From Oscarella lobularis (Eukaryota > Porifera > Homoscleromorpha > Homosclerophorida > Oscarellidae): a stretch of DNA of 64,000 nt. The notes beneath the pieces are model-generated. The model saw only the letters and a program-made list of their open reading frames with translations, made no database searches and was not told the origin of the DNA. The stretch spans positions 5,259,733 to 5,323,732 of the forward strand of contig NC_089175.1 in assembly GCF_947507565.1 (NCBI RefSeq). Direction: 5' to 3'. This document shows, in pieces, positions 42,053 through 54,198 of the stretch. Both the position numbers and the translations under genes were made by a program. Numbering within the stretch: the stretch's first letter is position 1; each line of letters opens with the position of its first letter.

Positions 42053-42479
42053 GGCGGAAGGTCAGCGAGCGAACGATGCGCACTCTCTTTTGCGTTTGCA
42101 ATATCTCGGACTTTAGCTTTAGCATGCAGGAGCTTGTACAAACTGGACTTGCGTTTTAGGACTGCAGCAGGTGTGCAGTTGATTTAGTGACCGGTCTGTC
42201 TTCCGCAGTCCATGCGTTACCCCCGTGCATTAGACTTTTTAGACTTGACGTGGGCGGTAAGTGCTCGCTGGTGCATTTACTCGAGCTGTAGGCTATTTAT
42301 ATGAGCCTGTGCAAACACATCTACCCCTGGCACGATGACTCTGCATGAACGCCTCCGCGGTAGAATGGCGTTTCATCGAGGTCAACGAAAGAGGCGGTGC
42401 ATGCGCTGATTAATGGAAATGCAGTGGTGCAGTCATTAGCCACAAACAACTAAGACATACCGGCAGAGTTTAGTCAGCT

Positions 42480-44348
42480 ATGGCCATGTCGACGTCGTCG
42501 GTTGACGAATCCGCGTTTCCTGATTCGCGAATTCCTCTTAAACAGGGCTACATCCGGAAACTTCCTCCTCTCCACAAAGCAAAAAAAGTTCACGAAAACG
42601 TGAGCACACGACATGCTCGTGACAGCGGTGTATATGCCAGAGAAAAAAATAGCCCTTCTAATTTTAGGCCTTCCGCAAGCGCTTTCTCGTTCTCTGGACA
42701 GACAGCTTCGACTACTACACGGACTCGTCGCGTCGAACGCGAAAAAAAGGGATAAAGCTGACCGATTGCCAGCAAATCGACTCCTCATTCAGGCACAAGC
42801 TGATAGGTGAAACAGACCATGCGTTCGCAGTTATCACTGCCAAACGCACTTTCCTGTTTTTCGTTGACAACGAACAAGAAAAGGCGTCTTGGTGCCAGCA
42901 ATTAGAAAGGGCCATCAAACGTAAGCAGAACCGAAAAAGACTTAGGCGCGGGGAACGGTAAAGGTTTCCCCCGGGCCCTGTGTGAGTTCGATTCGATTAC
43001 TGTAGCTAATATCAATATTTTTCCAGACGCAAAGGATCCCGTTTACGCAGAAATCGGCGGAATTAGCGATATCCCTCCCGCCCTCCGAAAAACCCGCTCT
43101 TTGACGTCGTTGGCGGTTTCCGAATTCAGCTCGGTGACCGCGGTCATTCAGCAAAAGCATCACGCCGTCAAGAGTGCAGGCGAAGAACGAGGCTCACTGA
43201 CAGATCTACCGAGCCAACGCCAATCACTCGACACGAATCGCGACCGCCATGCCGCCTCTAGAAGAACGGTGGCAGGCGGCATTCGCGGGGACAGAGATTC
43301 CGGTCTATCGGTCGAGTCGACTTCCAGTCGCCGTCACACGTCGCTCCTTCTGGATCCGGTCGCTCGTCGATCCGACCTGATAAAACCAATTAGCGGAGGC
43401 AGCATAGCCGCCGGCAATGCAAACACGACGCTTTGGCTCACGCCTAACGCCGTCAAGGAGCCGCGTCTTTGTTCGTTGAGTGTTTACGTCGACTCGGGTC
43501 TCATGCCCGTCGTCGACGAAAACGAACGCGTTCTCAGTCCCGTCGTCTACATCGACACGGACGATCGACCGCTTGAGGGACCCGGCTTTCTCTACCTGCC
43601 CCACTGCGGTTCCGTCGGCGACGGATGGACACTGAAAGCGATGACGTGCGGGATCGACGAGCGGCACATTCCTCTAGATTGGAACTGTCACGGGCAGCAA
43701 TCGGCGTCGCAAGGACAGGCGATGATATCGGTGTTGGACAGCGGATGGTACTGCCTTGTCGGTCAAGAAGCGATGGCTAAAAATCAACGTACTCTGCGAC
43801 GACGACAAGTTGTCGGCGAAGCGAAACTCAACGTGCGAGTCGTCGTGTTCGGACGTCGGGTTATTCCGACGGGCACGCGCTGGAGCGTCGTCGTTGTAGC
43901 GCTTGCCGATTCCGACGACTTGTTTGCGAAAGTGAAACGGCAGTACGTAGCCATGCAGCTGCTCGGCGATGCAAGGGGAATCCCAGTGGGTAAGTCAAGC
44001 GCTGTGGCGGTGAATGTCGTCGATCCGAACGGTGTCTGGGAGTCGACGGGTTCGATCAAACTCAGAGGCAGCACTCCGTCCAAACCGTTGTGGGACGCGC
44101 TCGAATCGTTCGATTCGAAGCAGGTGTTCAAGTTCACGCTGCAGATGCGGGAGGACGTCGAAGCGGAGTCGTTTTCCGTAGGATGCGAAATTCGAATTGT
44201 CGATCTCGAATCGGAGAAAAGCGAGAACGAGCTGTTCTCGTGTCGACACGAAGTGACGGACAGAACTCTTTGGAACGTTATCGAAATCGATCGACCTTTG
44301 GCGGAAGGAAGTCCGAAAAGAAATAAGCGACTTTCTTGGATTGTTTAG
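42480..44348 (+). CDS. PH + ZU5-like protein, paralogue 2, 564 aa
   Basis: Exons 42480-42599, 42668-42920, 43027-44348 (1,695 nt), with the same phases as its neighbours. PH domain: KQGYIRKLPPLHK and KRFLVLWTDSFDYYTDSSRR to ASWCQQLERAIK. Directly after it is DPVYAEIGG, a single tyrosine motif of the SH2-ligand type; the YxDM triplet of paralogue 1 is absent. A ZU5-like domain follows from GGSIAAGNANTTLWLTPNAV, then a second beta-rich region ending at LSWIV. AATAAA at 44412 is a likely polyadenylation signal. Confidence 0.8.
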
Positions 44349-44411
44349 TTACACCTTAGCTTAGCCTCTACACTTTTAGTAGACTTGATGTACCCTTCGC
44401 TCCTTGTCTGA

Positions 44412-44417
44412 AATAAA
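44412..44417 (+). terminator. polyadenylation signal AATAAA of paralogue 2
   Basis: AATAAA 64 bp after the stop of the second PH-ZU5 gene; position fits a short 3' UTR. Confidence 0.5.
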
Positions 44418-44883
44418 TGCCTCAACGTATCAGGCTCGCCGAAAGTCCGCGATTCAGCCGATTCAGCCGATTCAGAAACGGGATTTTGATCTTAGCGCGC
44501 GCTAGAGCAAAAATTGTTTATTCGCAGTCCGTTTTACTGTATTTATGCTTCGCTCTAGATGTAGCGGCCAGTGGAATGCAGTCGAGGTCGTCTTCGCCAA
44601 CGTAATTCCTTTTTCCTTCCGCTCCCTAACTGGTTCTAACAGACGGAAAGAAGTTGCAGCATCTACTTTAAAGTGCGTCACTCATGCATACTGTACGAAT
44701 TCAGTTTGCAGGCTGAGTGATGTTACTTTGGCTTCAGGATTTGCATGCATTGAAAGTATAATCAGATTGCCGCCATCGCTACTTGCTGACGCACCCCGGG
44801 TTGTAAGCCATAAATTATAAAGAGGGGCGACCCGTCAGACTCGTCACTTTCGGTAAGAAGCCTCGGAGAGACTGATCGACATT

Positions 44884-46612
44884 ATGAGCTCCGACGAGAC
44901 TTTGCCGGACAGCGAAACGTCGTTGACGGAAAGCTTTTTTCCTATCAAAGAAGGCTACATAAGGAAGCTGCCACCGCTTTCGAAAAATCCCTCTCACAAA
45001 GTAAAGAAAGAACGCGCGATCGCGAGGGTAAATCGTCATTTCGTGTGTCTTAGGATTTTCGCTTGAGATACCTCGTCTTGCTTGCCGCACCGCTGCGACT
45101 CGAATACTACACTGATAAGACGCGCAAGCATCGTCGAGGAGTGATTCATCTGGGCGAAGGAGATACCCTTATACGGTCGTACCATGAGCATCCTGTTGGC
45201 ACAAATGAGAACGCATTTGCATTGGATCACCTGGATTCGAAGCGCCTTTACGTTTTCGCTACCGAGAGCGACGAGGAAGCTTTCTCTTGGTACATGAACA
45301 TTAAATCAAGTAAGAAGCGGTTTTCGTCCTTCGCGCGCATGCACCTGCCCGACTCACGCTCTCCTAATCTAATTTTCTTAACTAAACCCGGTGGAAAGAA
45401 AGCAATTTCCACGTGATGGCTTCCCTATTGTAAATGACATATTTGTTTGCAGGCATGGGCGGTTTCCCTCGAGTCACCCGACGGCCTTCGCTCAAACTCT
45501 GTCGATCACGATCACTGCCGCCTATTCCCGAAAATCCGCCTCATGACTACTACCCTGGGAGAAACAGTGTAACATCACTGGCCGACTACAACAAAGACTC
45601 AGAGCCGTTCAACTCTTTTGATTCCGGCTTGGGGACAGACTCAACAGAGTCGCTCTTGGTAAAGCCAGAATGTTCAAATGAATCCGACATTGATTGCTTG
45701 CGCGGCGGAATGATTAGCGCGGGTAGCGCATGCGTTTTTGTGCCGCCGAATTCGGTGCGTCATCGCTGCATCGCTCACGTTCGCCTGTATCTCAGTTCGT
45801 TGCTGATGCCGCAGCTCAAATACGACGAACGCATACTCGCTCCGATCGTCTCATTTCACGTGACCGGAAAAGATCGGCTGAATCTTACGGGACCCTCGTT
45901 TCTTTACGCGCCCAATTTCGCTCACTGGCATGACGGTCCCGGCTGCGAATGGAAGATACGGGTCATGACGAGCGAGTCAAAACCGAATGAAATTCCGGAA
46001 GATTGGAAAGTGCACTCATACATTCGTCGTGGCGAAGCGTCGAGCGCGATCGCGATCAATCCCGACACGCATTGGATCGCGCTGTGCGGAGAAGCGGAGT
46101 CGGGCTCGCTCATTCGTGCGCGCCTCCTCGTTTTCGGGCAGCGCAGCGTGAGAGCGGGCACCGCCTGGGACGTCGTCGTGAAAGTGTGCCTCAATTGCGA
46201 CGAAATCGCCCGTCGCATCAAAATGGAAATGAAACGCGAGGGAAAAGAGGTTCTGAAGGAGTTGCCCAACGTGCCGGTGGAACGAAATGCCTGCGTCGAG
46301 ATATCGGCTTTCGATCCGGAGCAGAAGTGGGTTGCGCGGGCGGGTTCGTTCTGCACGAATCCCTTTTGGGGCAATAACGACATGGAAAATTTGGAAAATG
46401 AAACGTACGCCAAGTTCAAATTTCAAATCAGTCCTGACGTTGACCTCAGTTCGTTGACGAAATTTTCGATGGTGTGTGAAATGAGAGTTGGCATGATCAA
46501 TTCGAAGCCTGATCAGAAAGAGTTGCGGGCCATTGTTGAAGTTCATACTCCCAGGCTGATGAGACTTCAATCCAGCCAATCATTTTGTGACAAAATTAGC
46601 AGTTTTATTTGA
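44884..46612 (+). CDS. PH + ZU5-like protein, paralogue 3, 510 aa
   Basis: Exons 44884-45000, 45054-45309, 45453-46612 (1,533 nt). PH domain: KEGYIRKLPPLSK then RLRYLVLLAAPLRLEYYTDK to FSWYMNIKS. The linker is short (RSLPPIPENPPHDYYPG, with a proline-rich stretch) and lacks the YxDM series. A ZU5-like domain begins at GGMISAGSACVFVPPNSV; the C-terminal beta region ends at about residue 490. The 3' UTR before RPS3A contains no clear AATAAA. The shared three-exon structure and domain order show tandem duplication of one ancestor. Confidence 0.8.
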
Positions 46613-46959
46613 AAACATTATACTTGTGTATTACTGAAATTTAGTTTGAACAGTTTTAGATACTTTATGCTGAAGGCAGAGAGTTTTATCAGTATTTTTG
46701 AGTAGCATTTATGATTAGGATTAGTAAATTGCGCATGACAGGCAGAATATTTGCAGGCAGAGTTTTTGAAGGCAAAAAATTATTATGTACTTGCTGCATT
46801 TTTGTTTCTCTCAAATTTATTATAAAAAAGTTCAATCACTTACTCAGTGCTGTGTTGGACGGCAGAAGAAGCGGGCGAAGAAGCGATCATGTATTATTGA
46901 TCGGAAAGCGTACGGGAGTTTTCGTGACCTTGCTCTGTCCCGTATTAACGCTTGGCATC
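46613..46959. other. intergenic: 3' end of paralogue 3 and promoter of RPS3A
   Basis: AT-rich for 240 bp, then a GC-richer stretch with GAAGAAGCGGGCGAAGAAGC. A pyrimidine-containing stretch (CTTGCTCTGTCCCG, 46930-46943) just before the ATG could be a TOP-like start region, as usual for ribosomal-protein genes; I cannot place the start site. Confidence 0.4.
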
Positions 46960-48168
46960 ATGGCCGTCGGTAAGAACAAGCGCCTTACGAAAGGCAAGAA
47001 AGGATCGAAGAAGAAGATGTAAGTGCATGCGAGCGGTACAGTAGGCATCTGTACTACAACCTGGACATGCGAAAACGCATGGAAACGAACGGATTGCTAA
47101 GATTTACGCGGATTCCCTCCCTCACAGAGTCGATCCCTTCTCGAAGAAAGACTGGTACGACGTGAAGGCACCGTCTATGTTCAACCAACGCAACGTTGGC
47201 AAGACTCTCGTAACGCGAACACAAGGCACAAGTAAGAACGAAAGAAACGAATCGCGTGCGATAAGATAATCGTTTCGCGTGCGATAGAAATCGCCTCTGA
47301 CGGCCTAAAGGGTCGCGTATTCGAAGTAGCGCAGGCCGACCTCCAAAACGACGAAGTGCCGTTTCGCAAATTTCGGCTCGTCGTCGAAGACGTGCAAGGA
47401 CGCTTCTGCCTGACGAACTTTCACGGCATGCTCTTCACAACGGACAAGTTGAAATCCCTAGTGAAAAAGTGGCAGGTAAATCTCAGTCATTTCGCCGGAA
47501 CGCTCATGTCCCCGAATGTCGAAGGGGGACCGCCTCCTCGATCGAAATCGTCGCGCGACGCGAATTGTCTTTCATCGATCTCTTTTTCGCAGACCTTGAT
47601 CGAGACGCACGTTGACGTGCGAACGACCGACGGCTATCTGTTGCGCGTTTTCGTGATCGGTTTCACGAAAAAACGTCCGAATCAGGTGAAGAAGACGTGC
47701 TACGCCCAGTCGTCGCAGTGCCGGCAGATTCGTCGACGCATGACCGAAATTGTGCAGCGAGAAATATCAAATTCCGACATACGAGAAGTTGTCAATAAAT
47801 TGTGAGTGCCTTGTTTTTTTTTTGAATTGGTTTGCAACTACTGAGTTTTCCTGTCGCGTTTCTCTAGGATTCCGGATAGTATTGGAAAAGATATTGAAAA
47901 ATCGTGTCATTCGATTCATCCCTTGCACGATGTGTTCGTTCGAAAGGTGAAGGTGTTGAGAAAACCAAAATTCGAGTGTAAGTTCACGCGGTTGTTTTTT
48001 TCGCTACCTGCCTAATGTTTTGTTGGGAAAGTGGGTAGGTTAATGCTTTTGCATGGAGAAGGCGGAGGCAGCAGCAGTGCGGCCCCAACAAGTGACGAAG
48101 CTGGTGAAGCTGGGGCCAAGGTGGAAAGGCCTGAAGGATATGAACCACCTATTCAAGACTCTGTTTGA
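46960..48168 (+). CDS. RPS3A: 40S ribosomal protein S3a (eS1), 268 aa, 6 exons
   Basis: Exons 46960-47018, 47128-47231, 47288-47475, 47593-47801, 47868-47977, 48032-48168 (807 nt). [52 protein letters not shown] and the tail HGEGGGSS...EPPIQDSV are diagnostic of eS1. The length matches the usual 260-270 residues. It is a small-subunit component near the mRNA exit and initiation-factor binding region. I looked for box C/D or H/ACA snoRNAs in the introns, which host some in vertebrates, and saw none I could support. Confidence 0.96.
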
Positions 48169-48190
48169 ATGAGGAGATCTCAATTTCTTC

Positions 48191-48196
48191 AATAAA
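48191..48196 (+). terminator. polyadenylation signal AATAAA of RPS3A
   Basis: AATAAA 23 bp after the stop codon. Confidence 0.6.
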
Positions 48197-48318
48197 TGAT
48201 TTCTGTACCCTCCCTTCAACGGAGATCTCCCACGCTTTTTTTCGCGTTGTAGTGCGCGTTGCGATGACGCTGAAGTTCCCGTATACGTGTACATAACAAC
48301 GAACGTTTGCAAGCCGAA

Positions 48319-50259
48319 ATGGCCGCAGCGAACGTGTTATCCGGCACGCGTCTTCTCGATCAACGCTACGAAGCGTCTTTACGAAAGGATCGTCAGCGTC
48401 ACGGCCATTCTTCGGCTCGCAGTAAGATTTCTCAGGCGGGCGATCATCGTAGCGCGCATCGTCTCGAAGCGACGCGAGCGCCGCTTGTTCTGGACACGTC
48501 GTCGGTCGACATTGCCGGCTATCGGAATACGTACAAGCACAACGTGTGCGTCGACATGCTCAAGGACGGCTTTCACGAGTCGTTTCGCGAATTGTGGTCG
48601 CTCATCGAACGACAGAAAGCCGAACGCGAGGCAGCCGGCAAAGAGTCGGGATTCTATTACGATCCCTATATCGAAGACGAAGAAGAAAAGTTGGACCGCT
48701 TCAAAGTAATGAAAATCAATACATCGAAATAATAATTAATTCGGTAACGATTTTTATTTAGATGCATCTGACTGATGCTGAAGATGCGAAGCGGAGAGGT
48801 AGACAAATACGATTAATTTAGGCACAAGTATTGGTACTGTACGTAACTTATAAATCTAAATTTATATTAGATAATTAGCTAGACACATATTGTCATTTTC
48901 TTTTGTTATAAGGTGACTTGAATAACGTCTATGATTCTCTTCATTCGCTTGCTGAATATTTCGACGAGATGGGGGACAATTGGTTAGCGGATCATTTCTA
49001 TCAGCGTTGCTTAGAAACGAGTTTGGAAATTCGCGACGACGGACGGCGAAAGGAAGGCGAGGCTCACTGCAACATGGGATTGAGTCAGGAGAATAAGGGA
49101 CATTATGAAGAGGCAGCCAAACATTTTGAGCACTTCTATGCGTTGGCTGAATTGAATGAAGGATGGTACACAAGTGGGGGTCAGAGCCTTCGTTCTTTGG
49201 CTGCTGATTCCGTAAGAAGAATATATACAACTATAGCTGAGGAGGTACTATGTGTAGGACTGGGACGAACATAATTAGAACTTGAGTGTGAATTCTAGAA
49301 CAGTGAGATACGAGAGTCTATTGAGTACCTAAAGAAAGCGTATGAGATGGCTAAAGAAGGTGCTTCTATCTTTCTTGCATAGACTGCCACTGGTATCATT
49401 TCTGAAACTATTTCTTTTCATAGTTGATAGTGAGGCTGAGGCTTTGGCGAGTTATCGTCTTGGAAATGCTTATGAAGAAGCGAATGAATCTGAAACAGCT
49501 ATTAAGGTAATAGAACTCGCTGATTAATTAATAAAATGACATACATGTATTCTGCTCTAGCATCAAAAGACTTATCTGGAGAAGTGCAAAGTCAATAAAG
49601 ACGACGTTGGCATTGGGTTGGCTTGTCAGGCTCTAGCAAGATCATATGAAAAGTGTTACATATTGGTAGAACGTAGGTTCGATAACGTGATTGCGTTTTC
49701 CCCTTGCAGCTTGGGAGATTTGGAAAACGCGGTGAGATTCTTGGAAATGTTCGTCGAAGTGGCAGGAAAAACTGGACAGGACGAACAAGTGTACAAGGCC
49801 TGCAGTTCCCTTGGTGCCATGTACAATACACTGGTAAGAAAAAGATGCTGTCAGTGTGCATGGTACATACCATCATATTCAACTTCAATAAACCGTAATT
49901 ATTTATAACAAAAAGTTTATTGAAGTTATAGAGTTGATTCTATTTAAAAATTGTTTTTTTCATAGGGTCAGTTTGACAAAGCTGTGACGCAATTTTCCAA
50001 GTCTTACGACTTAGCTCGTCGTCTCAATGAATCTCTCTTGCTATCGGCGTGCCGCGTGCGCTACGGCATCGTCTCCGCGCACAATATCTACGCTCGCTTT
50101 TCTCAAGCCATAACAGCGAGCCAAACGGCAAACCTTCTGGGTTGGAAAGATAGACGAGAACAAGATCAGGATCAGGACAATAGCGAAGCACCGAACTCGC
50201 AGCAAGAAGAATCAGAAGAAGGAAAAAGTGAAACAGAAACTGCAAATGATGACGACTAG
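48319..50259 (+). CDS. TTC29: tetratricopeptide repeat protein 29-like (ciliary/flagellar)
   Basis: ATG at 48319 (MAAANVLSG). Exon 1 ends about 48705, followed by at least seven short exons (GDLNNVYDSL near 48915; SEAEALASYRLGNAYEEA near 49435; LGDLENAVRFLEMF near 49710; GQFDKAVTQFSKSYDLA near 49965). The N-terminal NVCVDMLKDGFHESFRELW segment followed by helical TPR units is the pattern I associate with TTC29, an axonemal protein required for sperm flagella in mammals. TPR units include NNVYDSLHSLAEYFDEMGDNW and EAHCNMGLSQENKGHYEEAA. The C-terminus is Gln/Glu/Asp-rich. Family call is good, orthology is inference. Confidence 0.8.
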
Positions 50260-50360
50260 ACCCCAAACCCAATATCGACTTAACAAATGAGGTACAGTAG
50301 ACTTTTTATCAAGAGGTTGATAAAGACGGGCACTACACAACTCTGCCTATGATCCCTTTA

Positions 50361-51032
50361 TTAATCGAATTTTGAGCTTATAATGTTATGCTCAAAAGGT
50401 AGCCAAGTAAATTTTTCCCCGCTAAACAACTGCTTATCTGGAATAGAGTCCAGATGTCCCACTTGCATACGAACGTAATTGACCATCTTGGCTAACGCTA
50501 TGGGATCACTGGCATCTTTATCTGGAAACAGGTTTCTCCATAGTCCCGCTGCTAGCATCGTATCTGGGCCAACCAGGCCTTCATCATAGGCAAGCGTCAG
50601 TCCGTAGAATTCATAAGCGAGATGCTGCAAATTTCGTCGAATATCTGTAATTGACGTCATTCCCATCACGTGCATTCGCTGTTGGACGTCACTCCAAAAT
50701 ACGCCGACGAGTTGCTTGTAGGCGAATCTTCCGTCTTTTTCGGGAGACGCCGCTTTGAGTCGGACGAGGCACATCCACACGTGCAAGTGACAAACGAGGA
50801 ACCACGACTGAAACGTGTCCGGCATGCGACACGTCTCGTAGAACGTCTCGTAGCTGGGATCGTGTACGCAGCTCTCGTACGTCGCGACGGCGCTGCGAAT
50901 CAGCTGCGGACGACGCGCAAAAAGGTCGACGATGTACGACGTCACGCTTCGCTTACGCAAAGCAAAAGGAGAAGGAGTGGTGTGAAGATTTCGAACGATT
51001 CGCCACAGCGACATTTGCGAACGCGTGCGCAT
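50361..51032 (-). CDS. UQCC1: ubiquinol-cytochrome c reductase assembly factor 1 (CBP3-like chaperone)
   Basis: Single-exon minus-strand frame; the first ATG is at 51032 (MRTRSQMSLWRIVRN), giving 223 aa. The basic N-terminus with few acidic residues fits a mitochondrial targeting sequence. The conserved core is present: FQSWFLVCHLHVWMCLVRLK, VFWSDVQQRMHVMG, LTLAYDEGLVGPDTMLAAGLW and YVRMQVGHLDSIPD. In other organisms this protein binds newly made cytochrome b and aids complex III assembly. It is head-to-head with EIF2S3. Confidence 0.9.
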   Translation of the reverse strand: MRTRSQMSLWRIVRNLHTTPSPFALRKRSVTSYIVDLFARRPQLIRSAVATYESCVHDPSYETFYETCRMPDTFQSWFLVCHLHVWMCLVRLKAASPEKDGRFAYKQLVGVFWSDVQQRMHVMGMTSITDIRRNLQHLAYEFYGLTLAYDEGLVGPDTMLAAGLWRNLFPDKDASDPIALAKMVNYVRMQVGHLDSIPDKQLFSGEKFTWLPFEHNIISSKFD

Positions 51033-51379
51033 GCTCAGACCACTGCCGACAACATTTTTGGTGTCCAACTTTTAGGCAATGCAAAAGTTTCTTTTTTGAT
51101 GCCGTCAGAGGAGGAGGCCGGCCTTCTCTAAAATTTTGCGTGCGGCAAAAATCAATAACGAAATTTATTGCTCGCAGGGTTGCAGTAAATGAACACTGCA
51201 TGGGCTCGCCCTGCGGCCACCTAACACCGATCGTAGACTTCCATAACTTCCATAACTTCCGTTTCCATCACAGACTTTCTACGCGTGCGCGCGCTAGAGT
51301 CTGATGCAATCAAGGGATTCCTCCTTGCTCCTCTTCTCGCACGTGGAAATAATAAGGAGTCTGTTGTGAGAACTGCAAC
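51033..51379. promoter_or_regulatory. divergent promoter region between UQCC1 and EIF2S3
   Basis: Only 347 bp separate the two start codons. It includes a tandem CCATAACTT (51239-51260) and GCGTGCGCGCGC (51283-51294). No TATA box is obvious. A shared bidirectional promoter is inferred from spacing only. Confidence 0.5.
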
Positions 51380-51679
51380 ATGGCCGAATCGACGTCTCAG
51401 CTACCGAAGCAAGACTTAGATACACTAGTAAGTGTCTTCCACGAAGATAGCGAACGAAAAGCCAATGTTGATGTCTTACAAAGGACGTCGGGTCGCTGAC
51501 GCCTCTCTCGCCTGAAGCGATAGCTCGTCAAGCAACGATAAACATAGGTACATGCTAGTAGAATGCCCGCGTTGTGCTGTTCGCTATTGTTACGGGCTGT
51601 CGTAATTTGCGACATCAGCGTACAGTTCCTTTGTGTGCGTGTGTAGCTGCCATATAATTCTCTTCTACCTCTTTTAGGG

Positions 51680-51714
<35 letters not shown>

Positions 51715-53548
51715 AGTAAAAGCCATATCTGGTGTTCAGGTAATGGACTTACTTTCAGAGGAAATAGCTTGACGTTTTGTCCTATGTAGACTGTGCGTTT
51801 TAAGAATGAGAAGCAGCGCAATATTACCATCAAGCTAGGCTATGCTAATGCAAAAGTAACTTACTCTGTTACTGGTGTGCAATAATTTATAATTTACCTT
51901 AGATTTACAAATTTGATGACGACAGAGTGCCTCGACCTGATTGCTATTGTTCACGAGGAAGCCAGACGGCGGAGTCATTTCCAGCTGAAGTAAAGGGAAT
52001 CAAAGGAACGTTTAAGCTTGTCAGGTAAGCATATCATCTCATAGGTACAATTTATCTAGTAGGACGTCTGTGCAGTGCATGAAAGCGTGTTTAAATTTCC
52101 GCGCATTGATTAAATAATTGGTTTTGCAGACACGTCTCGTTTGTGGATTGTCCTGGCCACGACATTCTTATGGCAACGATGTTGAATGGAGCTGCTGTCA
52201 TGGACGCAGCACTGCTTCTAATAGGTACATCGTCGAAATAGCAAAATCTAATATGAATTCTTTTAACACAAAAAACGGTTAGCTGGAAATGAGTCATGTC
52301 CACAGCCGCAAACGTCCGAACATTTGGCTGCAATTGAAATTATGAAACTAAAGCACATCATTATACTTCAGAATAAGATCGATTTGGTGAAAGACAAGCA
52401 GGCGAATGACAACTATCAGCAGATACTGAAATTCGTCCAAGGCACCGTTGCCGAGGGAGCGCCCGTTGTTCCCGTATCAGCTCAACTCAAATACAATATC
52501 GACGTTGTGTGTGAGTATATCGTGAAGAAGATTCCCATTCCTTTGAGAGATTTCACGTCGGAACCAAGACTCATCGGTACGTGACTTTACGGGTGGAATA
52601 TCAATATTTTTAATGTATCTTTTTAACTAAGTAATTCGTTCTTTTGACGTAAATCGTCCCGGATGCGAAGTGGATGATTTGCGAGGAGGCGTTGCAGGCG
52701 GAAGTATACTAAAGGGTGTACTAAAAGTACTGGAAATAGTTTGAATAAGTATTATTAGCACACGTAAGTCATTGCTTCAGGTTGGTCAAGAAATTGAAGT
52801 TCGACCTGGCATCGTTACCAAGGACGCCGACGGCATGATTTCATGCCGCCCCATTCGTTCGAAGGTGTGCGGAATGTTTGCAGAAGGCAACGAGCTTCAA
52901 TTTGCAGTTCCGGGTGGCTTGATAGGTAATAATGCTTAATGCATTGTTGACGAGGATTAATAAAATGTCTTTCTGTTAGGAGTTGGAACGAAAATTGATC
53001 CGACTCTATGTCGCGCTGATCGCTTGGTCGGTCAGGTAAAGCAATTTTCTTACATATCTTCAAGGCCTTGATTAATTAATTGTATTTCCGTGGAGGTTTT
53101 GGGTGCTGTTGGCTCTTTGCCGGACATTTTTACCGAACTCGAAATCAGCTATTTTCTTCTTCGACGCTTATTGGGCGTAAGGATGGAAGAAAACAAGAAA
53201 GGAGCCAAGGTGACTTCAACAACTGTTTTTTTCTCGTGACGTGCTCCTAACGAGAGTGCCAATCTTCCAGGTGCAAAAGTTGAGCAAGACTGAGTTTTTG
53301 ATGGTGAACATTGGATCACTGTCAACGGGCTGTCGAGTCACGGCCGTTCGAGCGGATTTGGCTAAAATTGTCCTGACTCAACCTGTCTGCACAGAAATTG
53401 GAGAAAAGATTGCTTTGAGTCGTCGTGTCGAACGTCATTGGCGGTAAATGCGTGATATTTCATTTTATTTCTTTTGACTTGGTGCTGTAGATTGATTGGA
53501 TGGGGGCAGATTCGCAAGGGGGTTACTGCAAGAGCGGATGCGACTTAG
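51380..53548 (+). CDS. EIF2S3: translation initiation factor eIF2 subunit gamma
   Basis: ATG at 51380 ([16 protein letters not shown]); about a dozen short exons to TAG at 53546-53548. GTPase motifs: [19 protein letters not shown] (G1), [21 protein letters not shown] (G3), NKID (G4) and [11 protein letters not shown] (G5). Zinc-ribbon-like insert [10 protein letters not shown]. Domain 2 carries [20 protein letters not shown] and [12 protein letters not shown]; domain 3 ends [13 protein letters not shown]. It binds GTP and initiator Met-tRNA in the eIF2 ternary complex. Introns are about 45-110 bp. Confidence 0.95.
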
Positions 53549-53780
53549 AACTCTCTTTGGAACGTGTAGCTAGGCGTTATCGTTTTTGTGTGGGAGAGAT
53601 CTTCTTTTATTGTGAAGGAAACGGTGCGAATGGGTCTGCGAACTCTGCCTGCTACAGTTTCGAACGCACTTAGTCGTAATTCGGCCTTCTAAAACGCAAA
53701 ATGTAGCGATTACGCTCAAGCGCCAGCGTTGTTGCGAGTAGGATGATATAAAACGTAAAACTTTAGCAATTCGTACATGT

Positions 53781-53853
53781 GGCCCTGTAGCTCAATTGGT
53801 AGAGCGGTCGACTCCAGATCGGCAGGTTGCGTGTTCAAGTCACGTCGGGGTCA
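53781..53853 (+). tRNA. tRNA-Trp (anticodon CCA), intronless
   Basis: Cloverleaf: acceptor GGCCCTG/CGGGGTC (7 bp with G-U pairs) and discriminator A; D arm TAGCTCAATTGGTAGAGC; anticodon stem GTCGA/TCGGC with loop CTCCAGA (CCA); T arm GCGTG-TTCAAGT-CACGT. B box GTTCAAGTC fits Pol III. A T-run terminator begins at 53855. The 70-codon frame overlapping it is spurious. Confidence 0.93.
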
Positions 53854-54198
53854 ACTTTTTTTTCCCCTTTACTTAGCTTTCCTTTCTTTTTTTTTTCAAA
53901 GCTGCAAAATTTATTTCGACATTTTCACGAAGAATTCAGGCTTAATTTTACATGTTCTTTCAGCCACACCCTCTCCCCGCTGGCGTTAGCGCACTTAGTA
54001 TCACGACCGTCGCCGCAATGCGTGTGCCGTTAGTTGATCTACGAGCTTCGGTAAGCGTACAAATGCACAATGATATCTCACACTGACCAGACACGTGAAT
54101 AAACCCTTTGCGTACTGTTAACAACTAGGTGGAGAATCCACCGACACGTACGGACTGTACAGACACGCAACGGAACCCAATCTCTCCCAGGTGTGTAG
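53854..54198. other. intergenic, no gene seen
   Basis: Begins with the Pol III T-run; the rest has no recognisable ORF. The 3' UTR of the first GFR/GAS1-like gene (minus strand) enters from the right. Confidence 0.6.

Noticed and set aside
47019-48031. snoRNAs in RPS3A introns
   Set aside because: No box C/D pairs (RUGAUGA...CUGA with terminal stem) or H/ACA structure could be supported in any of the five introns.
53777-53989. 70-codon ORF starting MWPCSSIGRAVDSRSAG
   Set aside because: It is the translation of the tRNA-Trp gene and its T-run.
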